Shown piece by piece: positions 12,617 to 25,208 of a DNA stretch of 64,000 bases (position 1 is the first letter of the stretch; every line of letters begins with the position of its first letter). The position numbers were made by a program, and so were the translations under genes. The notes beneath the pieces were generated by a model that was not told the origin of the DNA, did not search any database, and saw only the letters and a program-made list of their open reading frames with translations. The stretch comes from Codonopsis lanceolata (lineage: Eukaryota > Streptophyta > Magnoliopsida > Asterales > Campanulaceae), in NCBI GenBank assembly GCA_013146195.2, contig CM028383.1, forward strand, positions 21,103,642-21,167,641. The letters run 5' to 3'.

Positions 12617-15600
12617 ATGAAGCATTTGTACAGAAGAAGCTCTCTACAACAACTTCAAGTAAGAATGAAGATATTCATTTTCTTGCATTTTCCCCCCTCC
12701 ATTTTATCTTTTACTCGACAAACATAGCTAGTTTTAGATGTTCAGTTTTCTTCTCATCTTAGTTCTTAATAATCTCTCTTGTCATTCCCTCAATGCCCTC
12801 ACAATTGTATACAATTACACACTAGCAAACTTCTTTTTCATATTGTTGGTTTCTTAAATCTTCTCACTTTTTTTCATTTAATTTTATTTTTTTGTGAAGA
12901 AAAGGGGTAAATGTCACTCAAACAAACTTGTTTTATACCACAGTAGTACATTCTTAAAAGGGTTGATAAGTTTTAATTTTAATTTTTGTTGGGTTTGATT
13001 TGGTGTTGCAGGTGAGAGAGATTATAATATGGGTTTTTGTGATGGCGGTTGGAATGGTAAATATAGGAGGAGTTGAGGGCAGAAAGGGAAAGATATTATC
13101 AGAGTCTTCATATGAATTTGAGTACTCAGCAATAAGCTGCAGAGGGCATAGTGCATCTATAACAGATTATGGAGGAGTTGGGGATGGGAAAACATTGAAC
13201 ACAGGGGCATTTCAGGAAGCAATAAATCAGCTGAGCCAGTATGGTTCAAATGGTGGAGCTCAGTTGATTGTTCCTGCTGGTCAATGGCTCACTGGCAGCT
13301 TTAATCTCACTAGCCACTTCACTCTCTATCTTCAAAAAGATGCTGTTCTTCTTGCTTCCCAGGTTTTGGAACTCTTCTCTCTTTCTTTTCCAGCGCACAC
13401 ACACACACTTAAGAATGGAGTTAGCATAATTGCTACGGTTCCAGGTTCGAATCCGAGGCCCTTCACTTACAGAAATTAATCGACCATATGAGAGAAGTCT
13501 TGAGTGTGGTAATATATATACGCCCTTTTCAAATAATCGTTTTCTTTTACCTATACACCGTTTAAGAAAAATTAATCGATTTTATTATAATTATTGGTGT
13601 AATGTGTAGTTTTAAAATCTTTTTAATTAATTTTTTAAATGATGTGACATTTTATGCATATTGTTAACATAACTTTTAATTTATAGTGTAAAATGTCAAA
13701 TAAGATTTTTGAGTGTTCATTGATGCATTACTCTTCTTTAATGGTGGTCATAATTAAAGTAATTAGAAAAAATAAGAATAAAGTGTTAAAAGTGATTTCC
13801 TTATAATGAAAGTTTTGAAAAAAAAAAAAATTATCTTGGAACGGACAAACAAAAAACAAAAAGAGGACAATTATTTAGAAATGGATGAGTACTTCCTTCA
13901 TTCCTGAATTATTCTCCTATTTTTTCTCTAATGAAAATTTGATATATATATATATATGGTGACCCCTAAACGTAAACCAAAATCCCTAAACATAACACCA
14001 TTTAATGCATAAAATGACCTAAATACCCTTTTAACATTTAATAGATATTCACTTTTGGTACACACTAGCGGATGTTTTATAAAATATCCGCTAGTTTGTA
14101 GCGGTTGTTTTGTCCGAAATTGAAAAAAATGCAAATCAACGGGTTTTTATTCGTAATTGAAAGGAAAAAATAAACCAAATCAAAATCAATCTAATTCACA
14201 TGCGATATCATGCGAATTAACAATGGAAATCGAATCAACAATAGCACGTAATCAAAATTACGTGAAGGGGGAGGGAGGGAGGGAGGGGGGGTAGTATAGT
14301 TTAAATGTGAAGAGGGGTAGTGAAGTAATTTTACCTTTTAAATGGTGTTACGTTTAGGGATTTTAGTGTTACGTTTAGGTGTTATATATATATATATATA
14401 GATTTTAAGAAAATCATAACTCACGTAATTTGTAATATGAGTTAAAGCGGATTACTATTGAAGAGTGATTTATAGAAGATTGGTCTAAATATTATTTAAT
14501 TCACCTATGTTTTTGCAATGATATTTGCTCTGTTTAGGCAGAATTTTTTTCCTTTCCTTTCTGGTAAATGAAATCGTACAAATATGGAATCCCGGTCAGT
14601 ACCATGGGAGGGTACTATGAGTCTATGATGCTACTACACACATTTACTCAAGTATTGATGGAGGGACTGAAAATTTGATCACAGTTTGCCTAATAACATT
14701 GTTGATTTTCTTCAGGATATAAATGAATGGCCGGTGATCGAGCCCTTGCCATCATATGGCCACGGTAGAGACACCGCTGGTGGAAGGTACATCAGTCTCA
14801 TATTTGGCACAAATCTCACGGATGTTGTCCTTACAGGTAAATTTTAACGTCCAAACTAAAAACTTTTGGCAACTGAACTAGTAGTAGTGCATTATTGTTT
14901 CATGGCCCGGTCTGTTGGTTTTAGGTGACAATGGCACCATCGATGGCCAAGGTCTACTCTGGTGGCAAAAATTTCACGGGAAAAAGTTGAAATACACCCG
15001 TCCATATCTCGTTGAAATTATGCACTCCGATAACATACAGATATCTAATCTAACGTTTTTGAACTCTCCGTCGTGGAACATCCATCCTGTTTACAGCAGG
15101 TATCTATTTTCTCGATTATTTCCCTGAGAAAAGAAAATTCATCAACAAGCTCATTTTGCTAAAAACAAATCTACGTTCGCAGCAACATTGTTATGAAAGG
15201 CATTACTATCATTGCTCCGATCAATCCCCCAATACCGACGGGATTAACCCAGGTTTGTGATTTTGCTATCCATCAAAATATCTGCATCTGCCGTTGCTGA
15301 CAAGATTATGACAGTTGTGGCTATTTTTATTTTTGGGCACAGATTCTTGTACAAATACAAGAATAGAGGATACCTACATTATCTCTGGAGATGATTGTAT
15401 AGCAGTTAAAAGTGGTTGGGATGAATATGGTATATCATATGGTATGCCAACAAAACAGTTGATCATCCGGCGGCTCACTTGCATTTCCCCGTACAGTGCA
15501 GCGATTGCATTGGGAAGCGAGATGTCCGGTGGGATAGAAGACGTCAGAGCTGAGGATATTGTCGCCATCAATACCGAATCAGGTGTCAGGATCAAGACTG

Positions 15601-16055
15601 CCATCGGTCGTGGTGGCTATGTGAAAGATGTCTATGTAAAAGGCATGTCTTTGCATACCATGAAATGGGTATTTTGGATGACTGGAAATTACGGGTCCCA
15701 TGCCGATACTCACTACGATCCCAATGCATTACCAGTGATCCAAGGGATCAATTACCGGAACGTGGTGGCAGAAAATGTAACAATGGCGGCAAGACTGGAG
15801 GGGATCTCCGGTGATGCTTTCACGGGGATTTGTATGTCAAATGTGACCATAGGGATGAGGGTTAAGGCAAAGAAGGTGCCATGGACTTGTGCTGATATTG
15901 AGGGGGTCACTAGTGGTGTGGTGCCTCAACCTTGTGACTTGTTACCTGATCAGGGCCCTGAGAAAGTTGGGTCAATGTGTGATTTTCCTTCAGATAGACT
16001 TGCCATTGATGAAGTTGAGTTTCAAAAGTGTTCTTACACGATGAACTATGTGTAA
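12617..16055 (+). CDS. Polygalacturonase-like GH28 protein, one-base frame break in exon 5
   Basis: Six exons with GT-AG sites: 12617-12658, 13012-13362, 14716-14836, 14925-15099, 15183-15252 and 15343-16055. The length is about 490 residues, normal for plant GH28 proteins of the At3g48950 type. A hydrophobic segment at residues 19-34 suggests secretion to the cell wall, where GH28 enzymes cleave pectin. Exon 2 has ITDYGGVGDGKT. Exons 3-4 have GRDTAGGR, TGDNGTIDGQG and NSPSWNIHPVYSS. Exon 6 has SGDDCIAVKSGW, ALGSEMSGGIEDVRAED, GVRIKTAIGRGGYV and WTCADIEG. Exon 5 is 70 bases where phase demands 71. As written, frame is lost in a C run at 15226-15230, before NTDGINP (intact in another frame), and a TAG follows early in exon 6. 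This is either a real null allele or a homopolymer miscall. The first exon is the least certain. Confidence 0.85.
13411..13500 (+). mobile_element. tRNA-related SINE-like fragment in intron 2
   Basis: TAGCATAATTG matches an A-box and GGTTCGAATCC at about 13444-13454 is a perfect B-box. The spacing is too short for a functional tRNA and no cloverleaf can be drawn. It is best read as a SINE relic inside the polygalacturonase gene. Confidence 0.35.
13955..14385. mobile_element. MITE with long inverted ends in intron 2
   Basis: The left arm contains CCCTAAACGTAAACC and AAAATCCCTAAACATAACACC. The right arm is its near-perfect complement (GGTGTTACGTTTAGGGATTT, then GTTACGTTTAGGTGTTA). Both arms abut (TA)n tracts, so insertion into a TA-rich site is likely. 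The interior includes a G-rich tract at 14267-14291. Intron 2 is 1353 bp largely because of this and other inserts. Confidence 0.65.
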
Positions 16056-16373
16056 GCTCTATCAAATGTATGTATATCTACAAACTGCATTTAGATAAAT
16101 CTAAATTATGAGCACTTTATAATTTGCCTTTTTCCTTCTTTATGAGATAATACAAAATTTAAGTGGTAGTGCAATATGGATCAATTCCAAGGAGATGTTT
16201 GGCTTGGTATCGACTACTTGGGTATTAGAAACTCAGGAACACCTATGAAAAACCTACTCCTTATCGTGGATTCTAGATACCCACTATTAGTGAAAAATTC
16301 ATACTATGTTTTTTTTTTTTTAAATGTTGGAGGAGACATTGACCGTACCTAACCCATAAGATTATTGTTTAGA
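16056..16373. other. 3' flank of the polygalacturonase gene
   Basis: This should hold the 3' UTR and poly(A) region. It is AT-rich, with an 11-base T run near 16310. No ORF or strong repeat is seen. Confidence 0.4.
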
Positions 16374-16500
16374 GTAAGACGGTCTTACGGATCTTAATTC
16401 GTAAGACGGATTCTCACGCTCTCATATCTTAACTCACCAATGTAAGATGAGTCGAATAAGGAGATTCGTCTTATAAAAAATATCCGTAAGACCGTTCTAC
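16374..16500. mobile_element. MITE, GTAAGACGGTCTTACGGAT family
   Basis: The ends GTAAGACGGTCTTACGGAT and ATCCGTAAGACCGTTCTAC are inverted. The interior has ATTCGTAAGACGGATTCTCA. Two other copies with the same core lie at 26648-26785 and 46623-46750, all 125-140 bp. Confidence 0.65.
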
Positions 16501-18062
16501 CTAAATTTTTGTCTATTATTTATGCCTCAAAAGGTGAATACTGACTTTCAGCGAAAACAATGGTGCTTAATATTATTATAGTGTAGAAAAATGATGCCTT
16601 TTGTAAGGGTTAAATATTGGACCTCTCTGGTAATAAAATAAAAATTCAACATGTATGAATTGATGTCCTCGTTTGTTATAACAAATTGATATCCTCGTCT
16701 AGTTAGCTGTTCACTTAGATCCCAAACACAAGTATAAACAATATGGTCATCAAAAGTACATTTACAGTTCAAGATGCCTGCTTGCCAAAACATACCCTAA
16801 AGGTACATGTTGCAAAAAATGTTGGGCCTTCCGAATGCTTGGGAGGATATGTGGGTTTGTGTGTATGGATTGTCTTTGCTAAAAACATGTCAACAACACA
16901 GGAACATCTTAGTAGCAATGCAACAAAAACCTCGCGAAACCACTCTAGCGTGGGAGTAAGAAATAACACAAAAAACACCTTAGTAGCAAATGCAAGGCAC
17001 AACCTTGCAAAATCACTTAGGCGCGTGAGAGTAAAAATCGTGTGTTTAAAAGATAATTTGACCGAGCTTCTAGACTTAAGAAAGTGTCTACCTAGTTTAG
17101 GGTTCATTGAGGGGTATATATCATGGTGATAGAATCCCTCTAGGATTGGGATCCATGTTGCCTATTAGGGTTAGGAGTAAATCCCTAAATTGTAGACGTA
17201 ATAGGCAGGCAATTAACCGCGTGATTTCCAGAGCAGATAAGGAAGCAACTCCTTTCGGATTAGAAAACCTTTGACCTATCTTGTCACGGCTCTAGTGGTC
17301 GTCGGTTGGAAGCTTATCCGGCTGGGCATGGCCCTACCCAAGTAATGCACTTTTGCCCGTGGTGACGTAAATATTCCCCGGGGCATGGCCCCCTAGTCGG
17401 AGAGGCAAAACCTTGGACCGGCCAGGTTTGGACGGTGAGATATTACGATCCTTGCTCAGACATTCTTCCTTTTACATGGAACCCTTGTTCATGAGCTCGT
17501 TACTGGCACATGATGCTTGCACATGCTTTCCTTGTGACTTATTTTGGGCCGGGCACATCATATACTCAAATATTCATACCCACCAGCATTAGGTGCAAGA
17601 AAGCAATAAAATAGGGTCTGAGGACTCTTAAAAGAGTAGCTAAACAAAAACACACACGGCCGAGGCTTGAAACCGCTACAAGTCTACAACAGCCAGAAAT
17701 AGCTAGTAGCCGCGCTCTCCACAACTAATTGAATATTACAAGAAAACAGAGAACTTTCCATCATTCATATATACTCAAAATGAAACAACATACTACAGAA
17801 AAAGGAATTTGCATAATTGATGTTCTGCAGAAAGCAAACCCAAACAGGCACCTTTGTTGTACACTAATTCAATATTACAAGGAAAGCGAAATGGTTAGCA
17901 AAAGTTGAATAACCTCTAATAAATTCTTTCTTGTAAACCCCAATAAATCCTTTGGAATTATTATCTCCGCTTTTTCCCTCGCAAGGATCATTATGGGTTT
18001 ATTACGGTATACTAAGATTGTCGTGTCACAAAATCTAATTGTACAACATTGCTGCAAACGTT
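16501..18062. other. Intergenic between convergent genes; GC-richer relic at 17200-17560
   Basis: Between 16740 and 17130 both strands are open for over 110 codons, but neither translation shows a known motif. From about 17260 to 17560 the sequence becomes GC-richer, with words such as GGGCATGGCCCTACCC and GGGGCATGGCCCCC. This is the look of a decayed transposon or LTR fragment. The MPK4 3' UTR should lie above about 17800. Confidence 0.35.
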
Positions 18063-18100
18063 TTACCCACTTCAATGACTCTTACCCACTTCAATGACTC
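18063..18100. repeat. Perfect 19-bp tandem duplication across the MPK4 stop codon
   Basis: TTACCCACTTCAATGACTC occurs at 18063-18081 and again at 18082-18100. The gene-proximal copy carries the last codons and the TGA (18091-18093). The second copy therefore lies in the 3' UTR and does not alter the protein. Confidence 0.9.
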
Positions 18101-21100
18101 GGGTCTGGATTGAATTTTACAGACTCCCTCCAAATGAGCTCTTTGATGTGCTCTTCAGTGCAAGATGGCTGCTCAAAGTCAAAACTGAATGGCCTAGAGC
18201 AAACAGGCTCTTCATTGATGTCATGAAGAGGTGCCAAGTATGGGTGGCAGAGTGCCTCATCCACTGTAATCAACCCATAAGTAAGTAATCATCAAAGACT
18301 ACATGAGCAGATACTTGAACACACGCGCGCATACATTGCAGGAATTGCTAAAGAAGTAATGAAAAACAACTCTGAAAAATTAACTGCTCCTTTGGTGCGC
18401 TAGAGTGCGCTTTCCACGCCATGTCATTTTAACTGCCATGGAATGAAATTTACACTAAAATAGGATGGAATAGAATGCCCATTCTTGCCGTGGCAAAGGA
18501 GCACTAACAATATTCACAAGTCAAAACAGCTGTTAAATATTCATCAAATATTCGTAAACATCGAGTTATAAGGAATATCTATTAGTCTTGTACAATCTAC
18601 ATAAAGAGGAAGACACGCAATTCAGACATAATTACTTAATACTCCTACGGTGCTGATCACAGAGTGTATGTTCGATGGTCAAATATTTCAGATTTGAAAA
18701 GGTTTTCCTACTTTTAATGTTAATGGGACAATGGTAAAGCAGAAGAGTCAAAAAGTTGCTCCATATTCACTTAACTTATCAAACAGGACCCTTTAGATTA
18801 TATATATCCTAAAATAGAAAGTCGTTCATTGGAGAGTCACTTGTCAATTGCAGCATTTCTAGATTTCAGAGCATTCCTCATAAAACTCTTATTCCAATCA
18901 AACACATATGGAAATTAACTAAATTAACTTTATACCTGTAATACGCCTGTTTGGGTCAAAGATGAGCATTTTTTCCAATAAATCTAAAGCTCCAGGAGAG
19001 GTGTTGGGGAATCTAGCAGAAAAGTGTTGTCTTGGATACTGCGGAAGCTGCCTAACATATCTTCGGGCATTATCACTTCTAAGAAATCCCAGACTGGCAT
19101 CATCAGGTGAACCTATGAGCTTTTGAGATTCAAAAAAAGGAACAGCAAAAAATGTCAAGCCCATTAATTTCTAAGGCCAAAATAAAAATAATAATAAAAA
19201 GGTAGCACTTCTGATATGCTTCATTTCTCACTTTTTTGTAAAAGATGATGGAAATCTCATCATAAAAGGGGACGGACAAAATATAGCAGAAAAGAAGGAT
19301 TAACATTTAAAAAAAAAAAAAGAGGATCAGTAGTGATTCCCCACTTACCCTAGTGACTCGAACCCACGACCTATTAGGTATGGGTGAAGCGTCTTACCAC
19401 TACGCTGCGCTTCGTTGTCAAAGAAGGATGAACATGACAACTGGTAAAGTAGAAAAGTCATTGTATCCTAGCACACTCATTGCACAATTTATTCATCTTT
19501 GTAACATGGAAAAGCAGCACAAAAATGCAGTGTCAATCACTACCTCTGTGATAAGTCTAAGTTGATGAACATAATCTCTGCCAGGGAACAGAGGTTGTCG
19601 TGTCATGATTTCACCAAGTATGCAACCCACGGACCATATATCAATCGCTGCAGTGTACTCTGAACAATTGAGGAGCAATTCGGGTGCTCGGTACCAACGA
19701 GTAACAACATACTCAGTCATGAAATCTGTTTCAGATGTAGTCCTTGCAAGCCCAAAGTCTCCAATCTTTAAATCGCAATTCGAATTCAGAAGTAAATTGC
19801 TTGGTTTCAAATCACGATGCAAGACATGTGCAGAATGAACATACTTGAGTCCTCGTAAGATTTGGTATAGAAAATACTGCACAAACAAAAACTGAAGAAT
19901 CAAGCACATATAAAAGCATCAATCCAGCACAAGGACTAAACTTGTCCATGGATTGAGCTAATCATCACTAGTGTAGATCCAAAGAGAAAAAGTACAGAAA
20001 ATATTCACTGCAATTCCTTTAGTAAGAAAAAAAGTGAAAATAACTACAGCATATAGAAATCAATGCAAGTTACTGCCAAAAGGCACCTTCGAATCAATGC
20101 ATACTACTGCCAACAACATATCCCTATCCCCTAAGAAAGGCGAAAGAAGAAGGAAAATAACAGAAAAGCAAGGTACCTCAGACTTAGAGATGAACAATTA
20201 TACCAGGACATAAATCACCAATAAGATTACTATTCATCATCTTACTGATCATAATAACATAAACAAATGAATGATGCATCTCTGCCGTTCAAAATCTAAT
20301 TCCTTTTCTTTTCGTAATTGATGAACATGCTAATGACTTCAATATCTCTGTTAGTATTAAGACATCAGAACTGGGACAATCCTGCTACCAGGCCATCTAT
20401 ATGTATCAGAAAGCCGTAAAGGCAACCATGACAATGTAGTTCAAACACATATACACAAATATAGCAACCATCTTCAGTGGCAGTGGCTTCAATTTGAAAC
20501 AACCACCCGCTTACACTGCAATCACATACTTAACAGTAATCTTCATGGGGTAAGAGTGAAAGAGGAACATGAAGGTGCGAAGTGGCAAAATTGGAAAAGT
20601 TGACAAGGGAAACAACATGGCAATAACACTTCTACTGATTTTGATTTTTTAAGACCCTTGCATCCCACCCACTCTACTATTCACATAAATGTCACATATG
20701 CTACGAAAAAGGTTGGAAACAAACCCGACAGTGATCATCAGCTAGAGTCTGGTTAGAGCGAATTATCTGATGAAGATCAGTGTCCATTAATTCATAAACA
20801 ATGTAGACATCATTGAAATTTTCCTTTTGTGGAGGCCGTATGATGTCTTTAATTGCAATAACCTGAAATGGTCAAATAACATGCAGTGAGCTTCTGGTTG
20901 CATAAGACAAAAAGCTAATCATTTTAATATTCGGAATAAATAAACAAAATCAAGTCAAAAGCAGGAACAAGGTTATAAGGAAAGTCTTCATATAAATTCA
21001 ATGAATATAAACAACCACAATAGCTAATGTCTGAAATACTTGTCAGATAACTTCTAGTCATATCTAGGAGAGGATTCTGAAATCACAAGTCATCGATCTG

Positions 21101-23346
21101 ATGCACTATACCAATCAACTAATTAATGTATATCCTAAAGATAATCCCTGCACTAGTGCAATTTATAACTTTAGCCTGCTCCCTTTAAAACTCATCCTGT
21201 TAGGGCATTGCACTTTCTTTGCCGAACTTTTAATACTCCTGGCCATTTCCCGTCAAAATGGGACCAGTGGGTGACCATGGTCCATCACCATCATATGACT
21301 AGGTATAATGGTCAACAAGCAATGGTAGCACACAGGTTGTAACTTTTATATAATACAGAGAACTGAAATGGTATTAAGAGATCATTGAAAGAGTTTATTT
21401 TTAGAAAACATCAACTGCCCTAAAATACATCCTACTTTTCATCCAGAAATTATTCATTGATATATATAGTCATGCTTTAGACACTTATTATGGTGACTGG
21501 TGAGTGCAATAATTCACCATCTATAGTTCTTGTAAATTGTACTCCATATTATAATTGGTGATCAATCATTGGCATGCTGAAAGCAGTGCCACACAAGTTA
21601 CACAACAATCATAATGACCATTAATATGTGGTCCTCCATCATGCATGAGGTCTCATCCAAATAAACTGCCAATCCTTACTTCGGAGCATGCATTCTGATA
21701 AGACTATGTGCTCTGTGAGCACAACTCTTCAATGTGTACTAACATTCTTCACAAGACAATATAACATAAGATTCAGTGGTTTGAAAAGTATCATACAAGA
21801 TAAGCTCATTAAGTACTTTACGTTTAACATAAATAATAATTATACAGCTGGGTTAAAATCTAGATACCAACATTTTTCACAGGCATAAAGACGTTTTGCT
21901 GATAGCAAATAGTGCAGCTCTAGCTTGAGCATCGCATAAACACATGGAAGGGGATTTTTGGAACACAGCGGAAATCCCTTATGACAGACCCAACATAAAG
22001 AGATGGCTAAATGTGAAATAATATAAAGATAGGAAGAGAGAACAATAACATAGGACTAGGATATATAGCATCGTGGAATCAAGATGAGGGTCATAAAAGT
22101 ACGAAACTTACATTTTCATGATCCATGTGGCGTAGAAGCTTAATTTCTCTGAGTGTCCTTTTGGCATCTATTCTGTTGTCAAATGCATTACCAATCTTCT
22201 TTATGGCAACTTCCTCGCGGGTCTCGGCATTCATAGCAGCACTGATGCAAATTAAAAAAAGAAAACTCATCTTTTGCTTCAATTCTCTATTAAATAAAGG
22301 AAATCATTCATAGGACAGCAAAGAGATTTTAAGCAGGATTGTGCAACTAGTGGAACTTTGGAGTTTGGACACATTTTACTTGCACATTGCATGACTTACA
22401 GAAGCTTTAGATATTCCCTGTATCACGACTCGTGGGGAAAATGTGGAGCTTGCTCGCCAATCCATTATGGTATAGAGCATATATATGTTAAGCCTTACTA
22501 CACCAAGATAAACTTGCAAATCACGTTTTAGTCGACCAAAAAGAAAGTACAAGCAGATGATTACAGCCCTATTCCATTTTTCAACAGAGTAGAGGTGAGC
22601 ACAAAATTATGATCAACTACCCTACAACCATGTCTGCAAAGCTGAAAAGGATAGATTTGCTGATGGCACACATTTGGGCGCTTGTCAGAAGTTCTGTGAT
22701 CGACTGATTAAAGCTTAGGATTTGAAGATTTATATAATATAGAGAGAGAGTTTTCGTTAAGCAGTAAAAAGGCACAAATTAAATGTAATCATCTCACAAG
22801 TTAGACTTGAAAGAAATTAATTAGCAACTTCGACTCAATTAAATCTACAGTAAATAAAGCATTCACTTGTAAAATAATCCTACAAACAAATTCTCCCCAA
22901 TCTCTTCTTAGTCTACGCAATCCATCCATTTCAAATCTATGCATTCATCCAAACACAGCTGTCCAGTCTACGAGATCAAGCTTCCACTTCCAGAACAGCT
23001 ATGATGCAGCCTGGACTTTCGAGTTTCAACGATTGCTAACCAGAACGAGAATCAAACTTACAACGAAAACAGCAACAAATGATCTTCAAATTCTACTCTA
23101 CTTACTTAATCGACAATAATTTCGGATTTCAACAAACTATAGGTAAATACATAAGCATGAAAAAACAGATAATAAATCTGCTTACCAAACAATACCGTAA
23201 GCGCCACGACCGACGGGGCGAATGGGAGGAACGTACTTTCTAGAAACTTCAAAGAGGTTACCGTACACATTGTACTGAACGTAACGGCCTCCGTGAGTCG
23301 GAATACCTCTAATGTTACTGTCTCCAGTACCGGAACTCGACTCCAT
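18091..23346 (-). CDS. MPK4: Mitogen-activated protein kinase, MPK4 type
   Basis: Six exons on the minus strand: 23346-23186, 22241-22112, 20862-20725, 19876-19544, 19119-18936 and 18263-18091. All sites are GT-AG and the sum is 1119 bases, giving 372 residues, close to the 376 of Arabidopsis MPK4. Domains in order: THGGRYVQYNVYGN at 17-30; glycine loop GRGAYGIV at 46-53; catalytic lysine in VAIKK (68); HRDLKPSN with aspartate 165; DFG at 183-185; activation loop TEY at 197-199; common docking motif LHDINEEPVC at 328-337. No key residue is missing. The ATG at 23346 is chosen because the open frame upstream has no ATG. Group B plant MAP kinases act in immune and abiotic-stress cascades and in cytokinesis, phosphorylated by MKKs at T and Y of TEY. 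MPK11-like paralogy cannot be excluded. Confidence 0.95.
19308..19425 (-). mobile_element. Au-type SINE fragment in MPK4 intron 4
   Basis: On the minus strand the order is AGCGTAGTGGTAAGACG (A-box like), then GTCGTGGGTTCGAGTCAC (B-box GGTTCGAGTC), then a T run at the end (the A run at 19308-19320 on the plus strand). tRNA-derived head and poly(T) tail are the marks of Au-like plant SINEs. It is about 115 bp, shorter than a full Au element, and lies between exons 4 and 5. Confidence 0.55.
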
Positions 23347-23436
23347 CTCTTTCCTTCTCTGACTAAAATCTAGAAATTTGTCGCTAAATTTAGGGAGAGA
23401 GATTGGGGGAGGCACAGGTTTTTGACATTTACTCAA

Positions 23437-23872
23437 AATAAGTGTGTGTTGTGTGTGATGACTTTGAGGAGAGAGAAATTTTTATGTGATAAGTTAGCTT
23501 TTGAACTGGAAATGATATGATTACCCGTGAAGAGATGGCGGAAGAAATTACCTTTTCGGGTTCGGATGTATGTGTATGGTGTGTATTTCATAGATGGACT
23601 TTTCTAGACCACCCTCACACTTATTCTTAATTTCTTTTTATTTATTTATTTATTTTGGTTCAAATGAGTATGATAGAATAGAACACATCCCCTGCCTATA
23701 AGTTAGTTACGGGTAAAAATTTGTCAACGTTGAACTAACAGATATTTTCTTTGTAAGATGAAAAATCCTTATTCGATATATCATATATTGATAAATTAAA
23801 TTATAAGAAAATTATCTTATAAATTAAGATGTATAAAATGATTTTAAACGAGACATACTCTAAGTTATGATA
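23437..23872. other. MPK4 upstream region
   Basis: This holds the leader and promoter of MPK4 (read leftwards). It contains GA- and GT-rich leader sequence up to about 23500, then AT-rich sequence. No clear TATA box stands out. A degenerate GTAAGAT-type MITE fragment lies at about 23753-23830. Confidence 0.4.
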
Positions 23873-24134
23873 TACTTCCTCCGTCCCTAAATTATCGTCC
23901 ACCTTTCTTTTTTCGTTCGTTTCAAAATAATTGTCCACTTTGAAACTTACTTTTTTAGAACATCACTTTTACCACTTTATCTTTATTTTTTCACTCTACT
24001 TTAATTATGGATCACATATACATGGACATTAAAGGAAACTACACATTAAACCAATATAAATAATCAAATCAATTACTTTTTCTTAAACTGTGCGTTGGGT
24101 CAATTATGACGATTATTTAGGGATGGATGGAATA
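23873..24134. mobile_element. Stowaway-like MITE
   Basis: The left end TACTTCCTCCGTCCCTAAAT and the right end ATTTAGGGATGGATGGAATA form the usual Stowaway/mariner inverted repeat, with TA at each boundary. The 260-bp interior is AT-rich and non-coding. A second right end (ATTTAGGGACGGAGAGAATA) at about 24488-24507 belongs to a truncated sister copy. Confidence 0.7.
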
Positions 24135-24572
24135 TAATTTAACTTATAGTATGGTTTACTTTTGACTATGTAATTATATATGAATTATTGTATGTCACTT
24201 GCATCAAGACACGAGAGATGTTTAACTTATAGTAACTTTTGACTATGTAACTTTTGATTATTGTATGTTTTACTTTTGACTATGTAACTTATAGTATGGT
24301 TTCTCTTCTTATGGCCTACTATCTTTTCATCCTTAAAATATTATTTTTATTATTTTATTTTTATTTTTTTATCTTATTTTAATCATGGACTATATATACA
24401 TGAGTTTTGAAATAAATTACATATTAAATCAATATAAATAATCAAATCAATTATTTTTTTAGTTCATACATCAAATCAACTAAAATGATTATTTAGGGAC
24501 GGAGAGAATATTAATAACGCCTAATGTTGTGTGGCCACTTAAAGGGTAGCGAATCCAAAACGAGCTGGAAGC

Positions 24573-25208
24573 TAGGGGTGTAAATCGAAATCACGGAATC
24601 GAACCAAATCAGCTGGTTTGGTTCGGTTTTGGTCAAAGACGGTTCGGTTTTGGTTTCAAAAATTGAAAAACCACGCGGTTCGGTTCGGTTCGCAGTTTTT
24701 TGTATCGAACCAAACTAAACCGAACCAAATCAAACCACCCTATATATTTTTATTTATTTATTAGATAATATATATTATATTACATTTATTAACTATTTTG
24801 AACCTTTGATTTATTCATAATATATATATATATATAGACGGATATTAAACCAAACAAAATCTTGATTATTGGAGAACTATTATTTCTTCTATTGTTTGTC
24901 TTTATTTTAGAATTTGTATTGTTTTATTTATGATAATTTGTTGTTAGTAGGTTATTTCCTAATTTTGATGTTAATTTCAAATTAAAATCTTATTTTTATT
25001 GTTATTTTTAATGTTGGTTAATTTCATTAAAAATAATTTATATAAACCACAAAACCGAACCAAACCAAACCAAACCGAGTGGTTCGGTTTGGTTCGGTTC
25101 CAAGTCTTACTCAGTTCGGTTCGATTTGAGATTTTTGGAACCACTAGGAGGCATTTTGGTTTGTGATTTTGGCATAAACTAAACCAAATCGAACCACTTA
25201 CACCCCTA
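24573..25208. mobile_element. Non-autonomous hAT element with perfect 8-bp target duplication
   Basis: TAGGGGTGTAA at 24573 is exactly inverted as TTACACCCCTA ending at 25208. The flanks are CTGGAAGC at 24565-24572 and 25209-25216, an exact 8-bp duplication typical of hAT. The 636-bp interior is full of GGTTCGG and CCGAACC words and has no transposase frame. Confidence 0.88.

Noticed and set aside
13411..13460. tRNA gene candidate (A-box and B-box)
   Set aside because: A- and B-boxes are only about 25 bases apart and no acceptor or anticodon stems pair; kept only as a SINE-like fragment.
16743..17129. 128-codon plus frame and overlapping 112-codon minus frame
   Set aside because: Both strands are open over the same bases, neither has a motif, and the region next to it looks like transposon debris.
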